A DNA stretch of 64,000 nt. Source: Mucilaginibacter straminoryzae. GTDB taxonomy: Bacteria > Bacteroidota > Bacteroidia > Sphingobacteriales > Sphingobacteriaceae. The notes below the pieces were generated by a model, which was given only the letters and a program-made list of their open reading frames with translations, searched no databases and had not been told where the DNA came from. The translations under genes were made by a program, and so were the position numbers. Each line of letters starts with the position of its first letter. The stretch's first letter is position 1. Shown piece after piece: positions 27,301-37,255 of the stretch. The DNA is taken from positions 248,001 through 312,000 of the forward strand of contig NZ_JALJEJ010000001.1 of NCBI RefSeq assembly GCF_022953055.1, in the 5' to 3' direction.

Positions 27301-28083
27301 ATGGAGCAGTATTCAACACAGCAAAATCAAAGTCGTGATCAGCTTAAGGATTATTTCAAAAACGGGAAAGTCCCTACAGAAATTCATTACGCCGCGCTTA
27401 TCAACTCCATGGTGCATAAAACGGAGGACGGGTTTTCTAAAGACCGCGAAAACGGGCTGAAGGTGTATAACCAGAAAGCCAATAAAAACCTGCTGTCTTT
27501 TTATTCGGATATTAATGAAATAGACCCCTACTACCAGATCGCGAAAGACGAAGCCGATCCGTCTTGCCTTAAGTTTCAGCCGCATAATAGTCTCGAGGAT
27601 GACCCTGATTCAAAAAGCTTTTATTTTAACGTTCAGGGAGGGTTGGGTATTGGTAAAAAAGCAGAAGACCATTATAAACTGGAGGTAGCGGGCTTCGCGG
27701 CGATGGAAGGGCGTATTGGTACCTTCATCAAAGATAGAAAACCTGCCGATGGCAAGTGGCACACAATTGTAGAAGGACTTGATAATTGCAACGCCTTTGA
27801 AGTAGTGGCCCGCGCCGGGAAAAAAGGCACCGGCAAATTTAGTATGATGCACGCGATTGCTGTAAGCGCTTACGGGCGTTCTGGCGGTAAAATAAAAAAG
27901 GTAAGCAGCTGCTTCGGTTTTTTCTGGAATAAGCTTAACCTAAGATGGCGTGGTACCACGCACGATTATTCGTTACAGATACGTACCAATACCAATTATG
28001 GCCCGGAAGCTTACGCATACTACACCCTGACCAAACTTTGGGACGACCAGCTTTTTCCGGCAGACCGCGATGTGTATAAATAA
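27301..28083 (+). CDS. Candidate eCIS tail fibre or receptor-binding protein
   Basis: 260 residues. The N-terminus (SRDQLKDYFKNGKVPTE, then YAALINSMVHKTEDG) has the form of baseplate-attachment segments seen on Bacteroidota tail fibres. The C-terminal half (about 105-250) is a beta-rich domain starting FNVQGGLGIGKKAEDHYKLEV and including TIVEGLDNCNAFEVVARAGK. Lying between the two wedge genes, it occupies the place where the fibre is expected, but it is much shorter than Afp13, so the spike may be short or a second fibre may be encoded elsewhere. Target unknown. Confidence 0.6.
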   Translation: MEQYSTQQNQSRDQLKDYFKNGKVPTEIHYAALINSMVHKTEDGFSKDRENGLKVYNQKANKNLLSFYSDINEIDPYYQIAKDEADPSCLKFQPHNSLEDDPDSKSFYFNVQGGLGIGKKAEDHYKLEVAGFAAMEGRIGTFIKDRKPADGKWHTIVEGLDNCNAFEVVARAGKKGTGKFSMMHAIAVSAYGRSGGKIKKVSSCFGFFWNKLNLRWRGTTHDYSLQIRTNTNYGPEAYAYYTLTKLWDDQLFPADRDVYK

Positions 28084-28113
28084 TGTTAATGTTTGCTATA
28101 GTCCGGATTGAAG

Positions 28114-30927
28114 ATGCCCGTGGTTAAACCCGTAATTATCAACAAAAAAAATGCGGTAAAGCAAAGCTGCGCGCATGATTTTGCTTTTTTACGGCAGGCG
28201 GCTATCGCACTCGTACAGCAGATGGCTGGCGAAGAGTGGACGGATTATAACCTGCACGACCCCGGCGTGACCATCATTGAGCAGTTGTGCTACGCCATTA
28301 CAGACCTGGCTTACCGCACAGGTTTTTCGATAAAAGACCTGCTGACGGATAAAAACGGGCATATTAGCTTCAATAAAAACTCTTTTCATCATCGCGAGGA
28401 AATATTGTTTTCGGGGGTGGCCATCGCTAACGATTACCGTAAGTTACTGATTGACCGTATTGATGAAATAGATAATGCCTGGCTGGCGCCGGTATATAGT
28501 GCATTTGCGGGTAGCGGTATCAGGGGATTATACCGGTTGACTGTTCAGGTAAATAAAACCACCGCGCAATTAATCTTGAAAGAACCGAATGAAGGAGACC
28601 GGATAAAAGAGCAGATAAAGAGCGTTTTTGTGGCCGAACGAAAACTGGGCGAAGACCTGCTGCACGATGTGGTGATTTTAAAACCCGTTGCCGTTGAAAT
28701 AAAGGCCGATGTATTAATAAAAGACCAGGTGCAGCCCGAACATATTCTGGCAGAGATATACAATTGTATAGATACTATGCTGAGAGCCAGGGTGAGGTAT
28801 TTTACAGAAGAAGAATTGATAGCTAAGGGGTATACGATGGACCAGATCTATGCCGGTCCGAGGTTGAGCAACGGCATTATACCCGATAGCGAACTTAAGA
28901 AAAGGAAAACCCGTATAGATTACATTGAACTGGTGCGTTTGATATCTGTCATCGAGGGTGTTTTGCATGTAAAACAGATCACCATAACGGCGAACGGCAA
29001 ACAAGCCCATAACAGCCCACTGGAAATAGATGAAGATGCTTTCGCTTTTTTAGATGATGAAGCGGCGCAGGGTATCAGGCTGTTTACCAGTAAATACCAG
29101 GTTAAGATCAGGCAGGCGGTTTATAAAAACCTTCTAATTAAACTAAACGCCGCACATGACAGGCGCTTCATCAGTTCTTTCTACAGCAATGATAATAACC
29201 TTACTTCGGGTACGTTCCGTAACCCGGGTAAGTATTTCTCTTTGCAAAATTACTTCCCCGCTGTTTACGGGCTGGGCGAACACGGTTTGCCCGCAGGGGC
29301 ATCAGAGGCGCGAAAAGCCCAGGTGAAGCAGTTAAAAGGCTACCTGATGCTATTCGAACAGGTTTTAGCCAATTACCTTGAGCAACTGGCTAATGTGCAG
29401 GAATCGTTCTCTACCACCATCCCGCCCGAAAAACAAACCAACAGCTTTTCCCAGCCGCTTTATGACGTACCGGGAGCACAGGAAATCATCAAACAGTATC
29501 AGGCACATGTAAAAGACAGGTGGAACCGGGAGTGGGAGCAATTTGTAGCCGACCCACAGAACGGCTATATGAAAGCGCTGGAGGCAATGGGCGATAGTGA
29601 TTTGGTTTACCAGGAACGTCGCACCCGTCAATTAAACCATATGCTGGCAAGGTTTAATGAGCTATTACCTACCTACCCTGTCCGCTCGTACCGGCAGATC
29701 TATCATGCCGATCAACCCGAAGAAAAGTATACCACCGAGATGAAATGGAAATCGTATTACTTAAGTAATATCGTTAACATTCACCGGGGCGAAAACCGTG
29801 GTTTAAACTATCTAAACGGCCCTAACCATAGTACCACCTTTAATTTCGAAAAGAAGATCAAACTATTGTTGTGTTTAAATTATCTGGAAGAAAGGCGCCT
29901 TTCTGCTGTTTTCGAGGATCCAAGTATAAAGATAGAGAGCGCCACACAAAACTCAACTAACGAACATCAAAGCGCCGCTTTTGAAGAAAGTAACGATACG
30001 CCCGATTTGTTCTTATCCGCAAATGATATCAGCGAGCTATTCAGGCAAAACAAGATAAAAGACTATACACTTTCCGACCGTAAAGGGATTGCGTTTAAAG
30101 GCCGGGATAAACAGCTTTTTGCTGCCGCGATCAATTTCGGCAATTATAAAATTGCACCCTACCCGGAAGCCGGAAGCGAAACAGCCTGTTTGCTGCTTTT
30201 TAAGTATGAGGCGGATGAACAGTGGGAAGTCATCGGGCGCTATGCGTCTGGCCCGCTGGCGGTAGGCGCATTAAAAAAGCTGGTGAAATATTTCCGTAAG
30301 CTAAGCCTTGATTCTGAGGGGTTTTATGTGGTAGAGCATATCTTGCTGCGGCCGTCGCTGCAAAGCCCCGCTTTTGGGTTCCGCCTGACGGATCATCACC
30401 AGAAACGGCTGCTGTATAACCGCGAATGGGTAGACTTTAATACCCGTGAGGCACAATTACAAGAATTATTGCAGGCGGCGCAGGATAGGGACAGGGATAA
30501 AACCCACACGGCCCTGGTTAAGTATTGTTATCTGGATTCGCGCAGCCATGACGAAGTGATAGATCTTCTTTTCAGGTACGCATCGGAACGGGCTGTTGCG
30601 GGAAGTTCGTCGGCTGTCAAGGGCTTTGAAATGCTGGTGCGGAATGACGTGGGACCGTTGAATGAATCTTTCTTTAACTTCCAGGTAACGGTGGTGTTGC
30701 CTTCATGGCCTGCCCGGTTTCAGGACCATGATTTCAGGGAATATGTAAGGGATATTTTTATTCTGAACATTCCGGCAAACATCCGGCTCAACTTCAAATG
30801 GCTGTCGCCTTCCAGGATGAAGATTTTTGAAGATGAATATGACGTGTGGAGAAAATCTTTCAGGGATGAAACGGAGGAACACGATGCCCTCTCGCGAAAA
30901 CTGATCTCATTCCTTCAAAACAATTAA
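28114..30927 (+). CDS. eCIS second large baseplate protein (Afp12-like)
   Basis: 937 residues from ATG 28114; a TTG two codons earlier is a weaker start. The N-terminal segment WTDYNLHDPGVTIIEQLCYAI is the typical opening of gp7/Afp12-type baseplate proteins (DPG-x-T-x-x-E-x-L). The rest is a mixed fold without recognisable catalytic motifs, with a linker rich in Ser and Asn near 610-630. With the J-like protein it should complete the wedge heterocomplex. It is followed after 11 nt by the tape-measure gene. Confidence 0.82.
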   Translation: MPVVKPVIINKKNAVKQSCAHDFAFLRQAAIALVQQMAGEEWTDYNLHDPGVTIIEQLCYAITDLAYRTGFSIKDLLTDKNGHISFNKNSFHHREEILFSGVAIANDYRKLLIDRIDEIDNAWLAPVYSAFAGSGIRGLYRLTVQVNKTTAQLILKEPNEGDRIKEQIKSVFVAERKLGEDLLHDVVILKPVAVEIKADVLIKDQVQPEHILAEIYNCIDTMLRARVRYFTEEELIAKGYTMDQIYAGPRLSNGIIPDSELKKRKTRIDYIELVRLISVIEGVLHVKQITITANGKQAHNSPLEIDEDAFAFLDDEAAQGIRLFTSKYQVKIRQAVYKNLLIKLNAAHDRRFISSFYSNDNNLTSGTFRNPGKYFSLQNYFPAVYGLGEHGLPAGASEARKAQVKQLKGYLMLFEQVLANYLEQLANVQESFSTTIPPEKQTNSFSQPLYDVPGAQEIIKQYQAHVKDRWNREWEQFVADPQNGYMKALEAMGDSDLVYQERRTRQLNHMLARFNELLPTYPVRSYRQIYHADQPEEKYTTEMKWKSYYLSNIVNIHRGENRGLNYLNGPNHSTTFNFEKKIKLLLCLNYLEERRLSAVFEDPSIKIESATQNSTNEHQSAAFEESNDTPDLFLSANDISELFRQNKIKDYTLSDRKGIAFKGRDKQLFAAAINFGNYKIAPYPEAGSETACLLLFKYEADEQWEVIGRYASGPLAVGALKKLVKYFRKLSLDSEGFYVVEHILLRPSLQSPAFGFRLTDHHQKRLLYNREWVDFNTREAQLQELLQAAQDRDRDKTHTALVKYCYLDSRSHDEVIDLLFRYASERAVAGSSSAVKGFEMLVRNDVGPLNESFFNFQVTVVLPSWPARFQDHDFREYVRDIFILNIPANIRLNFKWLSPSRMKIFEDEYDVWRKSFRDETEEHDALSRKLISFLQNN

Positions 30928-30938
30928 GACGGTATCAG

Positions 30939-33900
30939 ATGGGTTATTACCATATCCAGCGCTACCTGTTTGATGTTACTACCACCGGTAGCGAAAGCGA
31001 AGCACGCCTGCTTCAGGGGCAATTGAGCAATATATTCAATCAGCAAGTTGTTTCTCGGCTCGAAGCGTTATTTGATCGCGTCATACCAGAAGATGTGGCC
31101 TTGCATATCAATGAACTGACTATTGACGCCGGAGTGATACCGCCCCAACTGCTGGATACCCAACTGGTAGAGCGCATTATAGAAGAACTAGAACAACAAT
31201 TATTGCTGCTACTGGAAGAAAACCACCAACAGTTGCCCGGAGGTACTACCAATAGCCCAACCGGCCAGTTTGCTGCAGATAAGTTCGGCCTGTTAACCTA
31301 CTACCTGCTTTACGGCTTGTTTCCGTGGTGGGCAAAAGGGTTTGCAATTAGTTCTGTAAATAAATTGATCGAAGAGTTGATCCACTCGGACGAACAACGC
31401 CTAAAGCGTATTATTTTAAGCATTGGCTCGCGGCAAAATGTACAGCAACGCCTCGCCTGGCAGTTTTCAGATCATACCATTCGCAAGATGATTGCTGTGC
31501 TGGAACCGGCTGAAGCAGATTTCATCTTTCAATATCATGCAGAAGTGCTGTACCAGAAGCGCCGTACAAACCTGTTTACCGGCGAAGCCAGTGGCTTCAG
31601 CCGTGTTATCTGGCGTTTTATTTTCAGTACGTTGTTAAGAGATGGTGCGGGGCGCTTTAACCGCAAGATGTTTGTGCTGTACAACATCCGCAGCATTGCG
31701 GCCCATTTCAATTTAGCCTATACCCGCTTGCTGGATATACTTTATGCCTCTATGGATTCTGAATATTTTGAGGGCACCCATTTCGAAGTATTCGGAATTG
31801 TAAAAGAACTTTGGAATGAAGGCAGGCAAGCGGATACCCCGAACCCGGTAAATGATTACATCGGTAACGAAGATACCAGCACCCCGGAAGCAGAAATCTG
31901 GGTACAGCAGCTTCGGATCATTCACTATTATCTTTTTCACCTCTCGCTGCCGCCCGAAGCAAAAATTAAAGATTTAGCCGAGTTGAACAGCAATATGCTT
32001 CGGCTGATGCGGATGACTCCGCGATCGGTTATTCAACTATTATATGAATTACAACAGCTCGAAAACCCGGGGGCACGGTTAGCAATAGTGTTTAATGACG
32101 GAGTGACGGAAGAGATCATCAGGCTGATTGAACCTACCAATGCTGTTTTTATATTGGAATATCGCACAACGGTTAATAAAATACAGGAGCGTGAAAGACC
32201 GGTAAATATAGAACAGGCCAGCTTTTCGCGGGTAGTTTGGGAGCTGATCTTTAACTTCATTTTAAAGGAGCATGGTTCGGAGTTTAACCGGAAGATGTTT
32301 CTTGAGCGGAATATCAGGGCTTTGGCTGGTCATTATAACCTGTCAGTTGCAAACCTGGCTAACATTCTGCGCCACAGAAGCAGCGCCTTGCTGAGCACAT
32401 CCTTGCTGGATATCTTTTTCGAGGTGTTAGACAGATTGGAAGAAGCCGCGATAGTTGGAACAGATAACACACCTTCTACGGTAGCTACGGTTGTAGTAAA
32501 AGAAAATCCTGCGCGGTTACACAACCATCCTGTTTACCAGCGTAATGTTTTGCTGCATATCATCATCCATGGCGAGGTGCCTTCCTGGTATCATGGTGAA
32601 CTTACAGTTGGAGCGCTTGTGCTCGAATTAGCCAAAGCAGCTTCTAATGAGTTTATTCAGTTGCTGGCTTATGCTGCACACTCCGGCACTTATCTTTTGA
32701 ATATTTACAGGTATATCCCTCTTGCAGCTTTGTTAGAAGCTTTGCAGCAATTAACAGGTGGCCGTAAGGCGGTCCAGATTTATCAGGAGGCTGTGGCCGC
32801 TATCGCTACAATAGGCGCTATCAGTATGGACCCGGAGCGGCTACAGAGAATGGTATTCGAAGCATTTTTACAAACCTACAGTTCCGGCAGTTGGCGAAGT
32901 TTCGACATTCGTTTGTTTCTCGATGCTGTCATCCGGAAGCTCTCGCTTTCGGGCGGTTTGTCCGAGGCAAAAGTAGTGGCGCTTTTAAGGGATGCGACAA
33001 CTACGCAGGGACAATCTGTTTATTTAAAAGAGGCGCTGAAAGTTATCCGTGCCGTGCCGAAAGGCTACGAGTTTAACGGTAGTGAAGCGCTTATTCTATC
33101 TGCGACCGGCACCGAATGGCTCACAACGGTTTTAGATACTTATCATCAAAACAACAGCAGTTCTACAATTACATACCAGGATACCCTGCTCCATATTTTG
33201 GAGTTTTATCTTAAAGAATACCGGTTGCCACCTGGCTTAGGTCTATCGGCAGATCAGGCTATGGTGTTGTTAAGGCAGATTATAGTGGTTTTACTGCGGC
33301 GCAGCCCGGAAAAACTAAAAGAGGTATTTGATGGGGACGGGAATATATATGCCCGCATGTACCTTCATAACCTTTTCGCTATAACCGTTAGCGCAGAGTA
33401 CATGGCCGTCCGCCGCTTCCTGGAACTTTATTTAAAAGCCGATGCGGAGCGTTATATAACTACTCTAACAGGAAATTCTTCAAAAGAGGGCGATCAATAC
33501 ATTCTGCGATGGATTGATCAGTTACTCACCAGAAAAGAAAATTTAAGCGCTGCGGAACGTACGCTGCTTTCGCGTATCAGCAGGCAGCAAAGCCTGGCGG
33601 TTTACCTGGCCGGGCATTACACGGATGAGCAGATCTATTCCCTCCTGACATTAGTTGAGCAGGAATGGGGTGAAAACCTCGTGCTTTTTTTAACAGAGCT
33701 GACGGCTTTTCTCCAGCGGGCCTTTAATGTTTCGGACCAGGCGCTGGCAGCCAGGCTCCGGACATTTAATCTCATCTATTTTTTAGGGAGCAATCAACGC
33801 GTTTCTGCCCGGGATTACATCCGCAAGCTTTTCGAAAACTTTAATTACTATATTGGAAACTTAACCGAAGCACAGTTGACCCGGCTCATCGAAGCACAGA

Positions 33901-34637
33901 TAGCCCGGGAAAAGGTGTCGCCCGGTTTTTACCAGTTATTACCTGAAATAAAGGTAGCTTTATTAAGGCAAATGGAATTATTAACCGGTCGTGCGGCTGT
34001 TGCCCGTTTGGTAGCCGCGATCGGAAAAGAAACGCGTCTGCCCCCGCCTGATCAGCAAATTATTGATGAATTGAAAAAATATAAAAATATAGGATCAATG
34101 CAGGACGATGAATTGCCCTTGCCGGAAGGAGACACCTACCTGATTAATAATGCGGGCCTGGTGTTGCTGCACCCATTTTTGTTTACCTTTTTCAATCGTT
34201 TAGAGATGCTGGATGGAAAGAATTTTAAAGACGAAAACGCAAGACGGTGGGGTATTCATTTGTTACAGCATTTAGTCGGAAGCGATGGCTCAGTAACAGA
34301 AAACGAGCTGTTGCTGAACAAGATACTGGTGGGGTTGCCGCCCCAGGAGGCGGTTGAGGAAGGTATTGAATTAAGCGATACAGAAAAGGAATTGTCCGAG
34401 CAACTGCTTAAGGTAGTTACCCAGCAATGGGATAAATTAAAAAACACTTCTATCGCCGGTTTGCAGGCCTCGTTTCTGCAGCGGCAAGGCAGCTTGTCTA
34501 TCACAGAAGGTAACTGGCAATTGCGTGTAGAGCCACGCGCTTACGATCTGATTTTACAAACCCTGCCCTGGGGAATAGGGCTGATTAAATTACCTTGGAT
34601 GGATACCATGCTTCATGTAATATGGGAACTGAACTAA
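30939..34637 (+). CDS. eCIS tape-measure protein (Afp14-like), repeat-built
   Basis: 1232 residues of the contractile injection system tape-measure family, opening with HIQRYLFDVTTTGSESEARL and followed by a mostly helical chain. It is thought to set tube length. A unit of about 90 residues is duplicated at 179-270 and 388-480, with shared SFSRV-(I/V)-W-x-x-IF and FNRKMF-x-x-x-NIR. Shorter elements with an L-x-x-x-(Y/H)-x-x-x-P start recur near 118, 326, 530 and 730. Its last 16 bases overlap the ATPase start. Confidence 0.88.
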   Translation: MGYYHIQRYLFDVTTTGSESEARLLQGQLSNIFNQQVVSRLEALFDRVIPEDVALHINELTIDAGVIPPQLLDTQLVERIIEELEQQLLLLLEENHQQLPGGTTNSPTGQFAADKFGLLTYYLLYGLFPWWAKGFAISSVNKLIEELIHSDEQRLKRIILSIGSRQNVQQRLAWQFSDHTIRKMIAVLEPAEADFIFQYHAEVLYQKRRTNLFTGEASGFSRVIWRFIFSTLLRDGAGRFNRKMFVLYNIRSIAAHFNLAYTRLLDILYASMDSEYFEGTHFEVFGIVKELWNEGRQADTPNPVNDYIGNEDTSTPEAEIWVQQLRIIHYYLFHLSLPPEAKIKDLAELNSNMLRLMRMTPRSVIQLLYELQQLENPGARLAIVFNDGVTEEIIRLIEPTNAVFILEYRTTVNKIQERERPVNIEQASFSRVVWELIFNFILKEHGSEFNRKMFLERNIRALAGHYNLSVANLANILRHRSSALLSTSLLDIFFEVLDRLEEAAIVGTDNTPSTVATVVVKENPARLHNHPVYQRNVLLHIIIHGEVPSWYHGELTVGALVLELAKAASNEFIQLLAYAAHSGTYLLNIYRYIPLAALLEALQQLTGGRKAVQIYQEAVAAIATIGAISMDPERLQRMVFEAFLQTYSSGSWRSFDIRLFLDAVIRKLSLSGGLSEAKVVALLRDATTTQGQSVYLKEALKVIRAVPKGYEFNGSEALILSATGTEWLTTVLDTYHQNNSSSTITYQDTLLHILEFYLKEYRLPPGLGLSADQAMVLLRQIIVVLLRRSPEKLKEVFDGDGNIYARMYLHNLFAITVSAEYMAVRRFLELYLKADAERYITTLTGNSSKEGDQYILRWIDQLLTRKENLSAAERTLLSRISRQQSLAVYLAGHYTDEQIYSLLTLVEQEWGENLVLFLTELTAFLQRAFNVSDQALAARLRTFNLIYFLGSNQRVSARDYIRKLFENFNYYIGNLTEAQLTRLIEAQIAREKVSPGFYQLLPEIKVALLRQMELLTGRAAVARLVAAIGKETRLPPPDQQIIDELKKYKNIGSMQDDELPLPEGDTYLINNAGLVLLHPFLFTFFNRLEMLDGKNFKDENARRWGIHLLQHLVGSDGSVTENELLLNKILVGLPPQEAVEEGIELSDTEKELSEQLLKVVTQQWDKLKNTSIAGLQASFLQRQGSLSITEGNWQLRVEPRAYDLILQTLPWGIGLIKLPWMDTMLHVIWELN

Positions 34638-35974
34638 TAAGTGATAACGCAGCCGTTTTAACAAGAGAACTGCAATGGCTGGCCCAGGTGATAGACACCC
34701 GGATGACTTCCTATTTTCAACAGGACTTTTCGCCAGGTCTTATAGAGGAAATACCTCCGCCTGATCTGAGTAATAACAACTCAGTCTATGCAAAATATAT
34801 CAGTCACTATAAGCTTGATATATACGAGCGTATTATTTTATTGCTGGCGTTAGCGCCTCACCTGCAACCACAATTGCTGGATACCTTCTTTACCAGGAAC
34901 TCAACGTTCGACCGGCCTTTTACAGAATTTGGCGGTATTAAGGGAAAGCAGTTTGGTGGCTTTTTGCCTACGGGCGAAACAGCGGCTTTTATCCTGGCGG
35001 TTAATGATCTGGAAAAGCGCATCATGGTGAGCCGGCTACTAAGCGACGAGGGTACTTTAAATCACTTTAACCTGGTAAAGCTAGTGAATGAATCCACGGA
35101 CGAACCACAGTTAAGCGGACTATTAAAAGTCAGTGGCGAATGCCTGAGCTATTGTACCCTCGGCACAGCTCACAAACCAGATTACAGTACCAATTTTCCT
35201 GCAAAATTGATTAATACCTCGTTGGATTGGTCGGATCTGGTATTGGACGACCAGATACTGCACGAGGTGGAGGAAATAAAGGATTGGTTGACGCACGGCG
35301 GTACGCTGATGAACGATTGGGGGATGAAGCGCAAACTAAAAGCAGGGTTCAGGTCATTGTTTTACGGTCCTCCGGGTACGGGTAAAACGTTAACGGCAAG
35401 CTTGCTGGGTAAAGCCACGGAGCTGGACGTTTACCGTATAGACCTTTCTATGGTGGTATCGAAATATATCGGGGAAACCGAGAAAAACCTCGCAGGCGTG
35501 TTTGATCAGGCCGAGCGTAAAAATTGGATCCTGTTTTTTGATGAGGCCGATGCGCTGTTCGGTAAGCGTACGCAAACCAGTTCTAGTAATGACAGGTATG
35601 CCAATCAAGAGGTGTCTTATCTGCTACAGCGGATAGAGGATTTTGATGGTGTCATTATTCTTTCCACAAACATCAAAGCCAACCTGGACGAAGCTTTCAG
35701 CAGGCGTTTCCAATCCATGATTCATTTTAGCATGCCTGGTTATGCAGAGCGCGAGCGTCTGTGGAGACAAGCTTTTTCTGAGAAGGTGAGGTTTGAAGAT
35801 GCCTTAAATATAGCCGACATTGCTAAAAAGTATGAATTGGCAGGTGGTGCGATTATCAACGTGGTTCGATATGCAAGTCTGCAGGCATTAAAACGCGGCG
35901 ATAGTGTTATTCTGCACCGGGATATTGTAACAGGTATCCGCCGTGAGTTTTCAAAGGACGGCAAAACAGTTTAA
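34622..35974 (+). CDS. eCIS AAA+ ATPase (Afp15/Pvc15-like)
   Basis: 450 residues from ATG 34622, which overlaps the tape-measure gene by 16 bases. An earlier in-frame ATG at 34595 would deepen the overlap, and MGTELISDN is the more natural start. An N-terminal helical domain (1-200) precedes the AAA+ module. It has Walker A GPPGTGKT (249-256), Walker B ILFFDEAD (303-310), the ISE-like KYIGETEKNL (281-290) and arginine finger Arg361/Arg362 (FSRRF). The family assists particle assembly, probably by handling tube or tape measure. It is the last gene of the operon. Confidence 0.93.
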   Translation: MGTELISDNAAVLTRELQWLAQVIDTRMTSYFQQDFSPGLIEEIPPPDLSNNNSVYAKYISHYKLDIYERIILLLALAPHLQPQLLDTFFTRNSTFDRPFTEFGGIKGKQFGGFLPTGETAAFILAVNDLEKRIMVSRLLSDEGTLNHFNLVKLVNESTDEPQLSGLLKVSGECLSYCTLGTAHKPDYSTNFPAKLINTSLDWSDLVLDDQILHEVEEIKDWLTHGGTLMNDWGMKRKLKAGFRSLFYGPPGTGKTLTASLLGKATELDVYRIDLSMVVSKYIGETEKNLAGVFDQAERKNWILFFDEADALFGKRTQTSSSNDRYANQEVSYLLQRIEDFDGVIILSTNIKANLDEAFSRRFQSMIHFSMPGYAERERLWRQAFSEKVRFEDALNIADIAKKYELAGGAIINVVRYASLQALKRGDSVILHRDIVTGIRREFSKDGKTV

Positions 35975-35986
35975 AATGTTGGGTTT

Positions 35987-36013
35987 GTAGTGCTGCTTGA
36001 AAACACTACTTTT
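35987..36013 (+). terminator. Weak hairpin after the eCIS operon
   Basis: Arms GTAGTG (35987-35992) and CACTAC (36004-36009) with an 11-nt loop are followed by TTTT. It is short and weak but well placed between the ATPase and GH43 genes. Confidence 0.35.
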
Positions 36014-36061
36014 AGTAACCCCATAACCTGCCAGTTTTAAACTTAATAACCTGTACCAGAA

Positions 36062-37243
36062 ATGATGTCAGAGGTCTGCCGGTCTGCAAAACTATTCTAT
36101 TGCGCGCTGTTTTTTTGCGCGTTATTATTTAACCAGCCATTCTGTTTTTCACAAAGCAGGAAGGTTATAAAAACTTTTACCAACCCTATTCTGCCCGCAG
36201 GCGCAGACCCATGGATCACTTATAAAGACGGCTATTATTACTATACCAACACGCTTGGTGATAGCCTTCAGCTTTGGAAAACTAAAGACATCGCCGACCT
36301 TAGAAATGCACCAAAGAAAACCATCTGGATTCCGCCGCGCGGCAAAAGTTATTCGAGCGAGTTATGGGCGCCCGAGATCCATTTTCTGGATGGTAAATGG
36401 TACATGTACTTTGCCGCGGATGACGGCAAGAATAAGAATCACCGCGTGTATGTGCTGGAGAATGCCTCAGCTGATCCGCTTTCAGGCGAATGGGTTTTTA
36501 AGGGAATGCTGGCAGAGGCCTCTAATAAATGGGCAATCGATGGTTCGGTTTTTAAGCATAAGGGGCAAATGTACCTGATCTGGGCCGGATGGGAAGGCGA
36601 CGAGAACGGGCAGCAAAATATTTACATTGCTAAAATGAAGAACCCTTATACCATAGAAGGGAAGCGGGTTAAAATATCCAGCCCGGAGTATGATTGGGAA
36701 AAATACGGCGACCTGCATGACGAAAATAACCCACCGCATGTAAGCGTAAATGAAGGGCCTGAAGTATTGACCCATGGCAACCGCATCTTCCTGATCTATT
36801 CGGCAAGCGGCTGCTGGACGGATTATTATGCCCTGGGCATGATGTCGGCAAATATTTCGAGCGACCTAATGGACCCAAGATCGTGGACAAAAGCTGCTAA
36901 ACCTGTCTTCGCACAATCAAAAGAAAATAGCGTATACGCACCCGGCCATAATGCATTCTTTAAATCGCCGGATGGTAAGGAAGACTGGATCTTGTATCAT
37001 GCCAATTCAAAACCTGGGCAAGGTTGTGGCGGTAAACGCTCGCCACGGATGCAAATGTTCACCTGGAACAAAGATGGCACACCAAATTTCGGCTTGCCTG
37101 TTAAAGAAGGGGTAGCTATACCCGTTCCTTCAGAGCCGGTAATTGTTGCCAAGCCGCCAAAAGCGCCCGGTGCAAAGAAAAAGCCGGCAGTTAAAAGCCA
37201 GCGTAAGCAGACCATCATCATCAACAATAAAAAGAACAATTAA
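36062..37243 (+). CDS. Secreted GH43 family glycosidase
   Basis: 393 residues with a signal peptide (about 1-31, ending CFSQS). It is a five-bladed propeller of the GH43 type with the expected triad: Asp49 (AGADPW), Asp160 (WAIDGSVF) and Glu231 (NEGPEVL). Family members are arabinanases, arabinofuranosidases or xylosidases. The C-terminus (about 355-393) is a Lys/Pro-rich tail ending in Lys and Asn, unusual for the family. It is followed after 12 nt by a GH5-like lipoprotein gene, so both probably act on one plant polysaccharide. Confidence 0.9.
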   Translation: MMSEVCRSAKLFYCALFFCALLFNQPFCFSQSRKVIKTFTNPILPAGADPWITYKDGYYYYTNTLGDSLQLWKTKDIADLRNAPKKTIWIPPRGKSYSSELWAPEIHFLDGKWYMYFAADDGKNKNHRVYVLENASADPLSGEWVFKGMLAEASNKWAIDGSVFKHKGQMYLIWAGWEGDENGQQNIYIAKMKNPYTIEGKRVKISSPEYDWEKYGDLHDENNPPHVSVNEGPEVLTHGNRIFLIYSASGCWTDYYALGMMSANISSDLMDPRSWTKAAKPVFAQSKENSVYAPGHNAFFKSPDGKEDWILYHANSKPGQGCGGKRSPRMQMFTWNKDGTPNFGLPVKEGVAIPVPSEPVIVAKPPKAPGAKKKPAVKSQRKQTIIINNKKNN

Positions 37244-37255
37244 AACCACCGACTT

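Noticed and set aside
28108..28113. TTG start for the Afp12-like gene
   Set aside because: An ATG two codons later is the simpler start and nothing supports the extra residues.
16173..35974. The cluster as a contractile prophage or a classical T6SS
   Set aside because: There are no capsid, terminase, portal or lysis genes and no TssJ/L/M or ClpV. DUF4255, DUF4157 and the Afp15-type ATPase point to an eCIS.
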